From positions 8,377-72,376 of the forward strand of contig CABIYF010000015.1 of the NCBI GenBank assembly GCA_902362875.1: a stretch of 64,000 nucleotides of DNA. Direction: 5' to 3'. Position numbers and translations under genes: made by a program. Source of the DNA: Eubacteriaceae bacterium. GTDB taxonomy: Bacteria > Bacillota > Clostridia > Lachnospirales > Lachnospiraceae. Positions within the stretch are counted from its first letter, which is position 1, and every line of letters begins with the position of its first letter. The notes under the pieces were generated by a model. The model was not told where the DNA came from. It was given only the letters and a program-made list of their open reading frames with translations, and ran no database searches. Of the stretch, positions 34,883 through 44,889 are shown piece after piece.

Positions 34883-36649
34883 TTATGCATTCTTTTCCAG
34901 TACTGCATTGTAAAAATCATCAATCTGTTTGTGGTAGAGATCCAGTAACTGCAGGTTATCATTTGGAACATCATATTTGATTGCAATGACTTTCTCAAAG
35001 ATTCCTTCAGCTTTTAACACACTCATTGGCATACCTCTTGCCACCAGCTCTCTGCTCTTTTGGTATAGATATAAAATGACTTCCATCATTTTATATTGCT
35101 TCTCCATAGATACGCAGGTGTCGTCTTTGTGGAATGCATTTTGCTGCAGGAATCCTAATCGGATCACTCTTGCGATTTCCAATGTTAATTTCTGATCATC
35201 TGGAAGAACATCTCCACCGATCAGTTTTACGATCTCCATCAGACTGCTTTCCTGATTTAAAATTGCCATCAGCCGGTTTCGATAGTCTACAAAATTTGGT
35301 GATACATGATCTCTGTACCAGCCGCCAAGATCCGTCAGATATTCGCTGTAACTTGTCAGCCAGTGAATCGCTGGGAAATGTCTTGCGTAGGCTAACGATT
35401 TATCCAGTCCCCAGAAGCAGCGGACAAATCGTTTTGTATTCTGTGTAACCGGTTCAGAGAAGTCTCCTCCCTGTGGAGATACCGCACCGATGATCGTTAC
35501 GGAACCGTCAGTTCCATTTAAGTTATGCATCATCCCTGCTCGCTCATAAAAGGCGGATAATCTTGATGCCAAATATGCCGGGAATCCTTCTTCTGCCGGC
35601 ATTTCTTCCAGACGGCCGGATAATTCTCTTAACGCTTCTGCCCACCTTGAAGTCGAATCCGCCATGATCGCGACATCATAACCCATATCACGGTAATATT
35701 CTGCCAGCGTAAGTCCTGTATAAATAGACGCTTCACGTGCTGCCACTGGCATATTGGATGTATTTGCGATCAGCGTTGTTCGGTCCATCAATGGGTTTCC
35801 ACTCTTTGGATCGACTAGTTCTGAGAATTCTTCCAATACCTGTGTCATTTCATTTCCACGTTCCCCGCATCCGATATAAATGATGATATCCGCATCGGAC
35901 CATTTGGCGATCTGGTGCTGGGTCATTGTCTTTCCAGTACCGAACCCGCCTGGGATCGCTGCCGTTCCACCTTTGGCAATTGGAAACATGGTATCCAGTA
36001 TTCTCTGACCTGTTACCAATGGCACACATGCCGGAATTCGGTCATGTACTGGCCTTGGAACCCTGATCGGCCATCTCTGTATCATTGTTAAAATCTTTTC
36101 TGTTCCATCATCTAATCTTAATGTGATCATATGATCTTTGATCGTATGTTCCCCGTCAGATGCCACAAAGGTAACCGTTCCTGTAAGATCCGGCGGCACC
36201 ATGCATTTGTGTACGATCGCTCTTGTCTCCTGCACTTCGGCATAGATATCACCTCCATGAAGAACATCTCCTTCATTGACAACCAGTTTGGTATCCCAGA
36301 ACTTCTGTGTATCAAGCGAATCTACACTGATACCTCTTGTGATAAATGCACCTGCATTTTCAGCGATTCTCTCAAGTGGACGTTCAATTCCATCAAAAAT
36401 ATTATCTAAGATTCCGGGCGCCAATGTAACGGATACTGCTTCTCCGCTTGCTTCCACGATCTCTCCAGGTTTTAATCCTGACGTTTCTTCATATACCTGT
36501 ATTGTTGTTCGGTCTTTATCCAGCGAAATAACTTCACCGACTAACTTTTCTTTGCCGACATACACCATTTCTGACATCTTAAATCCAGTATTTCCAGCCA
36601 GATAAATGACAGGTCCGTTGATTCCATAAATTGTTCCAGTCTTACTCAC
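34883..36649 (-). CDS. atpA: V-type ATP synthase catalytic subunit A
   Basis: 588 residues. Walker A GGFGTGKT with K240, the 90-residue non-homologous insertion (about 110-200) characteristic of the V/A type, catalytic Glu in GCGERGNEMTQVLEEF, and ADSTSRWAEALRELSGRLEEMPAEEG. Hydrolyses or makes ATP at the A/B interfaces. Start overlaps the end of subunit E by 8 nt, indicating translational coupling. Confidence 0.96.
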   Translation of the reverse strand: MSKTGTIYGINGPVIYLAGNTGFKMSEMVYVGKEKLVGEVISLDKDRTTIQVYEETSGLKPGEIVEASGEAVSVTLAPGILDNIFDGIERPLERIAENAGAFITRGISVDSLDTQKFWDTKLVVNEGDVLHGGDIYAEVQETRAIVHKCMVPPDLTGTVTFVASDGEHTIKDHMITLRLDDGTEKILTMIQRWPIRVPRPVHDRIPACVPLVTGQRILDTMFPIAKGGTAAIPGGFGTGKTMTQHQIAKWSDADIIIYIGCGERGNEMTQVLEEFSELVDPKSGNPLMDRTTLIANTSNMPVAAREASIYTGLTLAEYYRDMGYDVAIMADSTSRWAEALRELSGRLEEMPAEEGFPAYLASRLSAFYERAGMMHNLNGTDGSVTIIGAVSPQGGDFSEPVTQNTKRFVRCFWGLDKSLAYARHFPAIHWLTSYSEYLTDLGGWYRDHVSPNFVDYRNRLMAILNQESSLMEIVKLIGGDVLPDDQKLTLEIARVIRLGFLQQNAFHKDDTCVSMEKQYKMMEVILYLYQKSRELVARGMPMSVLKAEGIFEKVIAIKYDVPNDNLQLLDLYHKQIDDFYNAVLEKNA

Positions 36650-37238
36650 CTGTCACACCCCCTTTAAAGGTAAATTCTTCGTATTCTTTCTCCAAAGCTC
36701 CCGAAAATGAATGATCGATCAAGATATTTCTTCCCGGAATGACTGAACGGATTCCTCCGATAAAATCTTCTTCACTGACTGTGACTGTCATTCCTGTCCG
36801 TTTTTCAAGAAATTCTTTCTTATCCTGATCGGAGCTGTTAATATAGATCGTCAGTGGATTCCCATCGGCGAATCTTGCTGCTTTGGCAATACAGGATACA
36901 AGCAATTCTTTGTATTCTTCCGTTTTCATATATTCATCGGTCATCTCACGGACTTCCTCAAACAGCTTGTTTTTCAGTTCATTTTGAACACGGCTTAACT
37001 GCCTTCTAAGTTTTAACTGTCCTTTGGATGTTGCTGTATTTAACTGCTGCCTTGCCGATGCTGTTTCGGTCTTAATCCTCGTGTCTGCCTGCATCACAGC
37101 TTCTTGTTTATGTGTCTTGAACACGCTTTCCAAAGCCTTCTGATGCTGGTCTATGATTTCATTTCCTCTGGCTCTCGCCTCTTCCATGGCAGCTTCCCTG
37201 ATATGTGAAATCTTTTCTTCTACTGTCACATTCGTCAC
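36642..37238 (-). CDS. atpE: V-type ATP synthase subunit E
   Basis: 198 residues, peripheral-stalk subunit. A long charged N-terminal helix (about 1-110) is followed by a globular domain (about 115-198). Pairs with subunit H to form the stator. Its stop lies inside the start of subunit A. No membrane segment. Confidence 0.9.
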   Translation of the reverse strand: MTNVTVEEKISHIREAAMEEARARGNEIIDQHQKALESVFKTHKQEAVMQADTRIKTETASARQQLNTATSKGQLKLRRQLSRVQNELKNKLFEEVREMTDEYMKTEEYKELLVSCIAKAARFADGNPLTIYINSSDQDKKEFLEKRTGMTVTVSEEDFIGGIRSVIPGRNILIDHSFSGALEKEYEEFTFKGGVTGE

Positions 37239-37256
37239 CTTCCTTCCACAGCCGGC

Positions 37257-37565
37257 TTATAATTTCAATCCAATCGCCTCATTGACATAAGACGTGATAA
37301 AATCTTTCTTCCGCCCAGTTCCGTGCCGGTCAGGAATCTCGATCAGAAGTGGCATCTTGCGTTCCAGTTTGATCTCATCGATCAGTTCTGGAAATTCTCT
37401 TCCAAACTTCTCTGTCAAAAGCACGATCCCAATCTCTGGATCGCTCATAGCTTTTTCAATCACTTCTTTTAGTTCATCTCTCTCATGAACCACGACTCCG
37501 TCAACTCCGGCTAACCGCATTCCTGTCAATGTATCTACGTTATCACTGATCAAATACATTTTCAT
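37257..37565 (-). CDS. atpF: V-type ATP synthase subunit F
   Basis: 102 residues, CheY-like small subunit on the central stalk: MKMYLISDNVDTLTGMRLAGV, then IGIVLLTEKFGREFP and PLLIEIPDRHG. The ATG at 37565 is used because AGGA is 10 nt upstream; a GTG three codons earlier is less likely. Between K (17 nt) and E (18 nt). Confidence 0.93.
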   Translation of the reverse strand: MKMYLISDNVDTLTGMRLAGVDGVVVHERDELKEVIEKAMSDPEIGIVLLTEKFGREFPELIDEIKLERKMPLLIEIPDRHGTGRKKDFITSYVNEAIGLKL

Positions 37566-37582
37566 AAATATCACTTCCTGAT

Positions 37583-38023
37583 CTATCCAAGTTTACCGAT
37601 GATCATAAATGAAATGATCAATCCATACAGACACACACCTTCTGCCAGACCTACGAAGATCAGGGATTTACCTAATGCACTTGGATCTTCGCTGATCGCA
37701 CCTAAGGCTGCACTTGCGGCACTCGCTACGGCGATACCACCACCTACACAGGAAAGTCCGGTTGATAATGCCGCTGCCAGATATCCTAATCCTGTACTCA
37801 TTCCAGCATCAGAGCTTGCCTGAGCTGCCTGTACCGGATCTGTGATAAACATCATCACTCCGGCGATCACAATGATTCCGAAGAAGAAAAATGCATTAAA
37901 TGCGATACTTCGTTTATAACGTTTCTTTGTTCTCTCTCCATGAAGAAAATAACCAAATGGAATAAATATACTTAAAATTAATGCTGCGATGATCGCTAAT
38001 TTGATTGCTAATGTCATAACCAT
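37583..38023 (-). CDS. atpK: V-type ATP synthase subunit K (rotor ring)
   Basis: 146 residues with three membrane segments: an N-terminal helix (about 5-26), then the c-type hairpin (about 43-62 plus 75-110 and 120-144). The ion-binding carboxylate is E128 in LAEGVCLYGL. A Gly/Ala-rich stretch GGGIAVASAASAALGAISED is typical of the ring. Ion specificity, H+ or Na+, cannot be decided with confidence from this view. 12 nt after subunit I. Confidence 0.93.
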   Translation of the reverse strand: MVMTLAIKLAIIAALILSIFIPFGYFLHGERTKKRYKRSIAFNAFFFFGIIVIAGVMMFITDPVQAAQASSDAGMSTGLGYLAAALSTGLSCVGGGIAVASAASAALGAISEDPSALGKSLIFVGLAEGVCLYGLIISFMIIGKLG

Positions 38024-38035
38024 AACCGATACCTC

Positions 38036-39985
38036 CTAATTTTCCTTGCCAACGTGATTGTCATATGGATGGAACTCTCTTCCTGATCCCGTGTAGAAAC
38101 GGCTGAACATTTCATAATATTCCAGACGTAATACCTGAATTCCGACAACCAGACCTTCCAGTCCGCACACGATAATATTTCCAAGAACAATGATGATCCA
38201 GTTTGGATTTCCTGCCCCGTCTGTGATACCTCCAAGCATTAATACAACTTCCATCATTGCCGCATGGCTCACTGCAAATGCTCCGATACGCACAAATGAG
38301 ATTGTGTTGGAGAAGAAACTTAACATCGTCTCAAACAGTTCAAAAAATCCTTGTACCAAAAACATTCCGACACCGCCTTCTGCTTTTGGTTTCTTTCCTT
38401 CGACCAGCTGTCCTAATGGTTCTTTTAACAAAAACAGGATGACTGGAATTCCAAGGAAAATGACCATCATGATATTTCCTGGTGTTTTGTGTCCTGTCAT
38501 ATAAAGCACGATCGTTAAGACAAGGAATCCATAAAATACAAGTCCTGCAACTCCATTTGGACTGAAGAATAAATTTTCTTTATCCCCACGTTTCTTTGCA
38601 TTGATGATCTGAAATACCATCGCAAGCAGGATCAGTGCCATACCAAATGCAACCGCCACGATGAATACGGTATTTAACTGTCCAACAAATGGCAATTTCA
38701 TCATCGCATGCATTGGCGATAACCACATCGGCTTGATGATCGTTCCTTCAAATCCAAAGAAACTTCCGAACATAAATCCAAAGAATGTAGAGAAGATTCC
38801 AGCTATCGAAATGATTCCTGCTAGATTCCATTTCTTGATCTTATATAGTAATCCCCCACCGATAAACAAACACAATCCCTGACCAACATCACCAAACATC
38901 GCTCCAAAGATAAAGGTGTAAGTCAGTGCCACGAAAATGGTTGGGTCCATCTCATCATGGGATGGCAGTCCGTACATTCTGATAAACATTTCAAATGGTT
39001 TAAAGAATTTTGGATTCTGTAATTTCGTCGGTGGATCACCAAAGAATTTTTCCCTTCCTTCTTCAACGATGATGGTAATTCGATCATCGTCTTTTGTCTC
39101 TTCGATAAATGCCTGTGTATCTTTTTCACTCATCCAGCCGCAGAGAATGTAGTAATCTTCCTGTTCTTCATTTTCCATGCAGGCTGCCATTTTACGGACA
39201 TCGAAATTATTCGATAATTCCTCTAATTTGTATCTCGCTCCTCGGATCTTCTTTGATTTCACCGATAAGAAATCTTTCATCTGTTTCTGGACATTTTCAA
39301 TTTCTTTTTCAATCTCATCAATCTGATTTCTTAGATTCCTGCAGATTTCTGCTGGCATTCCCTCGTAATCATCTGGGAGTGATATCGTTTCAAAATGCAG
39401 GGATTTAAATGTTGAATCGATTTTTCCCATTTCTTTATGTGCTGCAAAATAACATCCATACACATAATTTTCATTCCGGACTCCCTCTAAAAAGATCGCA
39501 TTGAGGTCATCAAATAAATATTTTTCAAGTTTTTGATAATACTCTACGTTTACCCGGCCAAATCTGACTTTCATATACTGGTAACCGTAAACTTCTTTTA
39601 AATTTAATTCTAAAGGTTGAAACGGCTCGAGTTCATGAAGCTTTTCTAAGAATTCTTCTTTCTGCTTCTTTAACCGGTCTTCTCTCGCCTTAAGATCCAG
39701 ATAATCATGATTGAGATCCCGGATCATTGTAAGGATCTCATCTGCCGTAAGAAAGGTATCCATCTCTCCTTTTGGCTGTGCAAGCATCGCTACATATTGT
39801 TCCGCTTTGGAAAGCGGTTCTTTGTAAGGATTCACATCCATAAACGGCATGAGGTTATCTGTCGTCTTCAATTCTGTGATCGCATTTTCCAGCTGCATTT
39901 CATATTTGGAAAGGTAAGCGGCACTTACCCTGTCAATATCAGTTCTTGGACCGGAAATGCTTAAGAATTTCATCTTTACGATCAT
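38036..39985 (-). CDS. atpI: V-type ATP synthase subunit I
   Basis: 649 residues, the a-type stator subunit. Cytoplasmic N-terminal half (about 1-350) with coiled coils (DLKAREDRLKKQKEEFLEKL and around 230-260) and a membrane half with about 7-8 helices, including SFVRIGAFAVSHAAMMEV with the conserved arginine that faces the ring. GGAGG stands 9 nt before the ATG. Start overlaps the end of subunit C by 4 nt. Confidence 0.95.
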   Translation of the reverse strand: MIVKMKFLSISGPRTDIDRVSAAYLSKYEMQLENAITELKTTDNLMPFMDVNPYKEPLSKAEQYVAMLAQPKGEMDTFLTADEILTMIRDLNHDYLDLKAREDRLKKQKEEFLEKLHELEPFQPLELNLKEVYGYQYMKVRFGRVNVEYYQKLEKYLFDDLNAIFLEGVRNENYVYGCYFAAHKEMGKIDSTFKSLHFETISLPDDYEGMPAEICRNLRNQIDEIEKEIENVQKQMKDFLSVKSKKIRGARYKLEELSNNFDVRKMAACMENEEQEDYYILCGWMSEKDTQAFIEETKDDDRITIIVEEGREKFFGDPPTKLQNPKFFKPFEMFIRMYGLPSHDEMDPTIFVALTYTFIFGAMFGDVGQGLCLFIGGGLLYKIKKWNLAGIISIAGIFSTFFGFMFGSFFGFEGTIIKPMWLSPMHAMMKLPFVGQLNTVFIVAVAFGMALILLAMVFQIINAKKRGDKENLFFSPNGVAGLVFYGFLVLTIVLYMTGHKTPGNIMMVIFLGIPVILFLLKEPLGQLVEGKKPKAEGGVGMFLVQGFFELFETMLSFFSNTISFVRIGAFAVSHAAMMEVVLMLGGITDGAGNPNWIIIVLGNIIVCGLEGLVVGIQVLRLEYYEMFSRFYTGSGREFHPYDNHVGKEN

Positions 39986-41049
39986 GATGCATTACCTCCT
40001 TGACGTCGTTGTTGTCTCACCAAATACTGTAATGTCTCCCGTTGTGATAATCCATAGCGGATACATTCCAGTGCCGTGGTGATCTTATAAGTCTCTTCCT
40101 CCTTTAAAAATAAATATTGTTGTATACTCGCCAGAGAATATGGATGGTTTCTGTAAGCGATCGTTAAGATATGTTCGACACATTCTTTGACCACGCTTTC
40201 CATCTGTACCTGTTCTCCGAACTCATATTTCTTTCCGTAATAAGTTTCATTTAATCTTCTCGTGAATTCTTCCACCGATGGTGCTTCGACCAGATCTTTA
40301 AATTCCTGATTGCTTAGTTTATGCTGAATCGGAATTAACAATGTATAAATGTCTGGTGCGAGCATATGGTAATATTTCTTTGCCCTGTAAATCCATTGAA
40401 GATTTAATAGATCGATCTTGGCTCCTAATTCTTTTGTAAGCATCTCCTGATCTTTTTTGTTCCAATTTCCTTTGCGTGCTTTCCACATCATGGAAAAATA
40501 ATATAAATCCAATGCCAGCTCATAGTCCGCTAATGTCGATGCTCCTGATTCCCTGATCCTTGAAAGTGGAGCGTAATATTCTGTATTCTTCAGATAATCT
40601 ACCAGATGGTCGATATTCTTTGCCGTTACCAGCTGATCGATCCGGATCTTTGAATACTTATCAAAAAACGGCTTTTTATAATTTAGATCAAATGGTACAT
40701 TGCTGTGATTAAATACAATCCTTAAACAGTATCGGATCAAATCCACTTCATAGCGTTTCATAAAAATCTTTAGAAACTCTTTTTGCTGCATATCTGCGAA
40801 ACGGTAAAGTCTTGTATAATCATCATACAGTGACTGGATCAGAACTTTTTCGATATTTCCTCTGTGATACAGTGATTCATCCATCTGTGTAATGAATTTT
40901 CCGTACGATTTTGTTTGTTTCAGATATTCGATAATATCTGTCACTGTATTCATGGACGCCAGCCGTTCATAATCCTGCGGCTTTAAAAGCTTTGCACGCA
41001 TTGCTGCGACTTTCGTCACAATTCCGCTGTAGCGCATCACATCTCTCAA
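39982..41049 (-). CDS. atpC: V-type ATP synthase subunit C (V0 d-like)
   Basis: 355 residues, mostly helical: YSGIVTKVAAMRAKLLKPQDYERL, VTDIIEYLKQTKSYGKF and IRYCLRIVFNHSN fit the AtpC/V-ATPase d family, which sits on top of the K ring and connects it to the central stalk. 12 nt after subunit H. No unusual feature seen. Confidence 0.92.
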   Translation of the reverse strand: MRDVMRYSGIVTKVAAMRAKLLKPQDYERLASMNTVTDIIEYLKQTKSYGKFITQMDESLYHRGNIEKVLIQSLYDDYTRLYRFADMQQKEFLKIFMKRYEVDLIRYCLRIVFNHSNVPFDLNYKKPFFDKYSKIRIDQLVTAKNIDHLVDYLKNTEYYAPLSRIRESGASTLADYELALDLYYFSMMWKARKGNWNKKDQEMLTKELGAKIDLLNLQWIYRAKKYYHMLAPDIYTLLIPIQHKLSNQEFKDLVEAPSVEEFTRRLNETYYGKKYEFGEQVQMESVVKECVEHILTIAYRNHPYSLASIQQYLFLKEEETYKITTALECIRYGLSQRETLQYLVRQQRRQGGNAS

Positions 41050-41061
41050 TGCTACCGCCTC

Positions 41062-41373
41062 CTATACTTTGATCACCCGCTCTAGTATCTGTCTTGCATA
41101 CTCGCTGTGATGTTCTTTGAAGTCTTGTTTTAAAGCTTCTATTTCATTGTTATTTTGTTCTTCCTGTTTCTTTAGAAGATTTTCCATGTTTGTTGCAAGA
41201 TCCGACTGAATCTTTAATATCTTTTCGTTCGTCTCCTTTTCCATATCCGCATCAAATGTATCTCGCTGCTTTTGCATTTTCATTTCCATCTGATGCTTTT
41301 GTTCCTGCGCGCCATCTACGATTGAACGTGCTGTCATTTCGATCTCTGAAAGTTTCTCTGCAATTGTCTCCAT
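41062..41373 (-). CDS. atpH: V-type ATP synthase subunit H/G (stator coiled coil)
   Basis: 103 residues, almost entirely charged coiled coil (Glu/Lys/Gln/Met-rich; DGAQEQKHQMEMKMQKQRDTF). This matches the small stator partner of subunit E in size, composition and position. GGAGG stands before the ATG. First gene of the operon, so the promoter lies upstream in 41374-41520. Confidence 0.85.
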   Translation of the reverse strand: METIAEKLSEIEMTARSIVDGAQEQKHQMEMKMQKQRDTFDADMEKETNEKILKIQSDLATNMENLLKKQEEQNNNEIEALKQDFKEHHSEYARQILERVIKV

Positions 41374-41741
41374 TACGAAAGCCTCCTTTCCATATCCACC
41401 ATTTTAGTCCTTTCCATTTAATTTTGCTAGTATTTTGTCTGATTTTTTACATTTATTTAGCAATTATTCACAATTTTCTGATAGTTTTCAAACAATATTT
41501 TATAATCTGTTGTATTTTTTAGCTTCTCTTATTTTTGAAAATTTTATTCCAACAAGATTGATTCCGTATTTTGAGAATTTTCAAATTAACTAAAAAAAGC
41601 TTGCGCCCCCCCCCGGAATATTGTATACTGGCAATAGATCTTTGTAGTACATTGATCTGAATACTTACAAGAGGCGATGCTCCCATCGCCTCTATCCCCT
41701 TATGAATAAGCAAGAGTTATACCATGTATTTTTAATATGTT
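41374..41741. other. Gene-poor stretch upstream of the V-ATPase operon
   Basis: AT-rich region that must contain the minus-strand V-ATPase promoter; I cannot place -35/-10 boxes with confidence. It contains a 9-nt C run at 41606-41614 and a perfect 9-bp hairpin GAGGCGATG-CTCC-CATCGCCTC at 41671-41692 without a clear T tract. The 64-codon frame across it looks spurious: low complexity, no ribosome-binding site. Confidence 0.6.
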
Positions 41742-41776
41742 AAAAAGAGACAAGTCCATAATACTTGTCTCTTTTT
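41742..41776. terminator. Bidirectional terminator after the signalling cluster
   Basis: AAAAAGAGACAAGT at 41742-41755 pairs with ACTTGTCTCTTTTT at 41763-41776, a 14-bp stem with flanking A and T runs that can act in both directions. It ends transcripts of the minus-strand histidine kinase group and the small fragment at 41782. Confidence 0.8.
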
Positions 41777-41781
41777 TTATT

Positions 41782-41886
41782 TTATTCAGTTAATTCACAC
41801 CTGCAGCTTTTCGGTTTTTCTTTTTCTAAAGATACTTTATAATCTAAATGAGTTGCTTCTATTCCTTGTAAATCTTCTATTTTCAT
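41782..41886 (-). pseudogene. 34-codon remnant of an AlbA_2/Schlafen-type ATPase gene
   Basis: Encodes MKIEDLQGIEATHLDYK then VSLEKEKPKS followed by CRCELTE and stop. The first 27 residues look like the start of an AlbA_2 (divergent AAA) domain, where an E/H-x-(D/E)-x-K-x-S/A-L-E-x-K-K-P-K-S-W pattern is typical. The AGAAGG ribosome-binding site is intact. The remaining several hundred codons are missing, and the fragment ends at the terminator. Family assignment is from short motif recognition. Confidence 0.5.
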
Positions 41887-41912
41887 ATCTAATACCTTCT
41901 ATTTGCAATCTA

Positions 41913-44054
41913 CTACTTCCCACAATAATTCGCAATCATCTCAATCAACACCTCAGATTCCAACGGCTTCGCCAGATGTTCATTCATTCCTGCTTCCAAT
42001 ACTTGTCTTCTATCTTCCGTAAATGCATTCGCTGTCATCGCAATGATTGGAATATCTCTGGCATTTTCCTTATTGCTCCATCGGATATATCTTGTTGCTT
42101 CTAATCCATTCATCACCGGCATCATCACGTCCATCAAGATGATATTGATCTCTCCAGGTTTCGATTCTTTAAAGATTTCCACTGCTTCTTTCCCATTAAA
42201 TGCCTTAATCACATTCGCCCCGGCACTCTCCAGAACAAATTCCGCAATCTCCATATTTAATTCATTATCTTCCGCAAGCAATACATTCACACCCTTAATT
42301 GATGCTTCTTTTATCTCTTTCTTCTCATGTTCTTCGCACTGTTTATTATGATCAATTTGAAATGGAATCTCTATATAAAAAGTTGTGCCTGCATTTTCCT
42401 CGCTCTCAAACGAGATCGTTCCTCCCATTTTCTCTACAAGACTTTTTGTGATCGGCATCCCAAGTCCTGTTCCTCCATAAACGGTTCTCGCTCCTGCCTT
42501 TTCCTGTGCGAATGGTTCGTAGATCTTCTTCTGGAAGGATTCACTCATTCCAATTCCTGTATCTTCACATCTGAATCGAACAATCACTCTATTGTCATCT
42601 TCCTGAGTTTCATCAACTTCTATGAAAATCTTTCCATTATCTTTATTATATTTGATCGCATTTGTCAGAATATTCATCACAACTCTTTTTACATGTAATG
42701 GGCTTCCGATCAAATTTTCATGTACCACATTATATTTATGTACAATAATCTCAATTCCTCTTTCTTTTGCCTGCTTTTCAATGACCATTCGAATTTCTTT
42801 AAATAATTCAAAGAAATTAAAACTTCTTTCTTCCAGAATCACTTCTTCTGATTCTAATTTTCCCATATCCAGAACTTCATTGACAAGTTCCAGCAAAAAT
42901 CCTGATGCTTCCCATATCTTTTTGCGGCATTCTGCTTGTTTCGCCAAGTCATCTTTATAATAATCACCAACTTCCACCATTCCACGGATTCCATTGATCG
43001 GAGTACGAATATCATGACTCATTCTCTGCAGAAACTCTGTCTTAGCAACATTCGCTTTCTTTGCTTCTCTTGCTGATTTTTCCAGTTCTTTTTTGTATTC
43101 TTCTTCCCGCTGTTTTTGAATGAGTTCATACTGCTGATTAGATTTTGCTTTGATCGTCATTAAAACCGCCACAAAAATCCCATATAAAATAAGTGCTATT
43201 CCTATATTATTCACCAATATTTTTACAAGATCACTGTCTTCCGCATACATATAAATATAATAATTGCGTCCCTTATCCAAACTTGTAAAATATCGTTTGA
43301 TGCCATTTTGGATGACCGAAAATTGTCCTGATTTCACGCTTTTGCGTATCTCATTGACGACAGGATTATTCTGTGCCTTTGTATTGATCAGTTTCTTGTC
43401 ATTTGATGCTATGATGTCATTTCCATTTGTAATCACGATCGTTCCATCATTTTCCTGCTTATATCCGGCAAGCACATTTTTGATTGTGAGTTCACTGTTT
43501 TTGGCATACTCAGCTTTTATATACTGATATCCTATGATCGTTCCTTTTGCATCAATCCTTCCATAAGATGCCAGATCAATGTAACCTCCATTTTTCAGAT
43601 CAATTCTTGCCATATATGATTTTTGTGGATATTTTTTTACATCACGAAGTGTTTCTTTTTCCATGACATAGTCCATCACTTTTTGAAATCTTGATCCCAT
43701 ATGATATTGTGCAATCTGCTGATCTTTATCATTTAATACAATGATACCTGTAAGTTTTTGTTCCCCTGCATATTGTTTTAAATGCTCTTTTTCCAACGCC
43801 TGATCATCTGCTTTAAAATTTCTTGCGGTCTGCTGGACTTTTTCAACCATTCTTACAAGGCTTCTTGCTTCAACCGCATCATTGAAGCTGTTATAAATGG
43901 AATATTGATCCTTAATGTACTCTATCGTTGAATGAATTCTGTTTTTGACATTGTTTGTCTCCACTTTTATAGACACGAAAAGAACTGTCAGAACAACGAT
44001 CACACAGCCAACGATACTCAATGTCCATAATCTTTTATCTGCTTTATTTCTCAA
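41913..44054 (-). CDS. Membrane hybrid histidine kinase with extracellular sensor and receiver
   Basis: 713 residues. Membrane helices at about 10-30 and 280-305 enclose an extracellular Cache-like domain (about 35-275). A coiled-coil signalling helix leads to HisKA with H347 (MSHDIRTPINGIRGM), HATPase with N and G boxes (NILTNAIKYN, DTGIGM, GGTGLGMPI) and a C-terminal receiver with D642 (IILMDVMMPVMNG). Overlaps the solute-binding lipoprotein gene by 11 nt, which suggests the two proteins sense a ligand together. A separate output regulator is not apparent next to it. Confidence 0.93.
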   Translation of the reverse strand: MRNKADKRLWTLSIVGCVIVVLTVLFVSIKVETNNVKNRIHSTIEYIKDQYSIYNSFNDAVEARSLVRMVEKVQQTARNFKADDQALEKEHLKQYAGEQKLTGIIVLNDKDQQIAQYHMGSRFQKVMDYVMEKETLRDVKKYPQKSYMARIDLKNGGYIDLASYGRIDAKGTIIGYQYIKAEYAKNSELTIKNVLAGYKQENDGTIVITNGNDIIASNDKKLINTKAQNNPVVNEIRKSVKSGQFSVIQNGIKRYFTSLDKGRNYYIYMYAEDSDLVKILVNNIGIALILYGIFVAVLMTIKAKSNQQYELIQKQREEEYKKELEKSAREAKKANVAKTEFLQRMSHDIRTPINGIRGMVEVGDYYKDDLAKQAECRKKIWEASGFLLELVNEVLDMGKLESEEVILEERSFNFFELFKEIRMVIEKQAKERGIEIIVHKYNVVHENLIGSPLHVKRVVMNILTNAIKYNKDNGKIFIEVDETQEDDNRVIVRFRCEDTGIGMSESFQKKIYEPFAQEKAGARTVYGGTGLGMPITKSLVEKMGGTISFESEENAGTTFYIEIPFQIDHNKQCEEHEKKEIKEASIKGVNVLLAEDNELNMEIAEFVLESAGANVIKAFNGKEAVEIFKESKPGEINIILMDVMMPVMNGLEATRYIRWSNKENARDIPIIAMTANAFTEDRRQVLEAGMNEHLAKPLESEVLIEMIANYCGK

Positions 44055-44868
44055 GGCTGCTCACCTCCAGATATTTCTCTGCATCAGAAACATACTTTTT
44101 CAGAATCTTCTTGGCACTTCCGTCTTTGACCATTGCTTTTAATGTCTTTGACAATTCTTTCTCAATTCCTCTTTGATCATTTTTTGCAAATGCAACGCCA
44201 ATCCCTGTCTCAAGAATGTCTTCATCAAGGATCCTGTATTTTGCTTCATAATCGGACATATACTGTCTGATTGAAATTTCATGCGCTGCAATAGCGTCTA
44301 CATATCCTTTGCCCAGAGAAGTGTAGATCAGTTCTCTGTTTTCCATGCTGTAGACTTGTTTTACTTTCGGTATTTTGGGGTCTGTTTGTTTTAGAAATAG
44401 TTCTTCTGGTTTGGTTGTAGACTGAACCGCAATGACTTTATTCTTAAGATCGGACAGCTTATAGATCTTGCTGCTGTTGTTCACTGCGACAACCTCATGG
44501 CTCAGCATATAAGGCCCTGCCCAGTGATAATCATTTTCTCTTCCAGTCACTGAAAAGCACGCCCATATGCAGTCTATTTTTCCTTGTTCTACAAGGTTTT
44601 TCTTATTCTCCCAGTCAATATTTACAAAAACTGGTTTGTAACCCATTCGATGAAAAGCTTCCTTCGCAAGTTCTACATCAATCCCTGCTGGATTCCCATT
44701 CTCATCCGTATAGTTAAATGGCGGATAATTGTCTCCACCGATAATAATCTGTTTATTCGTATCTTTTGTTGTTTTTCTAGTCTGATCTTTTGTCTTTCCA
44801 CATGCGCAAAGAAAGCAGCCTAACAGAAAAAAGATCATAACTCCAGTCATAAGCTTCTTTAAATGCAT
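44044..44868 (-). CDS. Amino-acid-type solute-binding lipoprotein
   Basis: 274 residues, SBP_bac_3 fold. Lipobox LCAC with C23; then IIIGGDNYPPFNYTDENGNPAGIDVELAKE, the amino-acid binding signature, and GKIDCIWACFSVTGRENDYHWAGPY. There is no permease or ATPase in this transcription unit; instead the gene overlaps a membrane histidine kinase. Inference: it works as a sensory ligand-binding subunit instead of, or beside, transport. Located 21 nt after the second hybrid kinase. Confidence 0.88.
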   Translation of the reverse strand: MHLKKLMTGVMIFFLLGCFLCACGKTKDQTRKTTKDTNKQIIIGGDNYPPFNYTDENGNPAGIDVELAKEAFHRMGYKPVFVNIDWENKKNLVEQGKIDCIWACFSVTGRENDYHWAGPYMLSHEVVAVNNSSKIYKLSDLKNKVIAVQSTTKPEELFLKQTDPKIPKVKQVYSMENRELIYTSLGKGYVDAIAAHEISIRQYMSDYEAKYRILDEDILETGIGVAFAKNDQRGIEKELSKTLKAMVKDGSAKKILKKYVSDAEKYLEVSSLEK

Positions 44869-44889
44869 AGTTCACCTCGTATGATTTGT

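Noticed and set aside
41519..41713. 64-residue frame containing the C run
   Set aside because: Spans a hairpin and a homopolymer, no ribosome-binding site, no recognisable motif.
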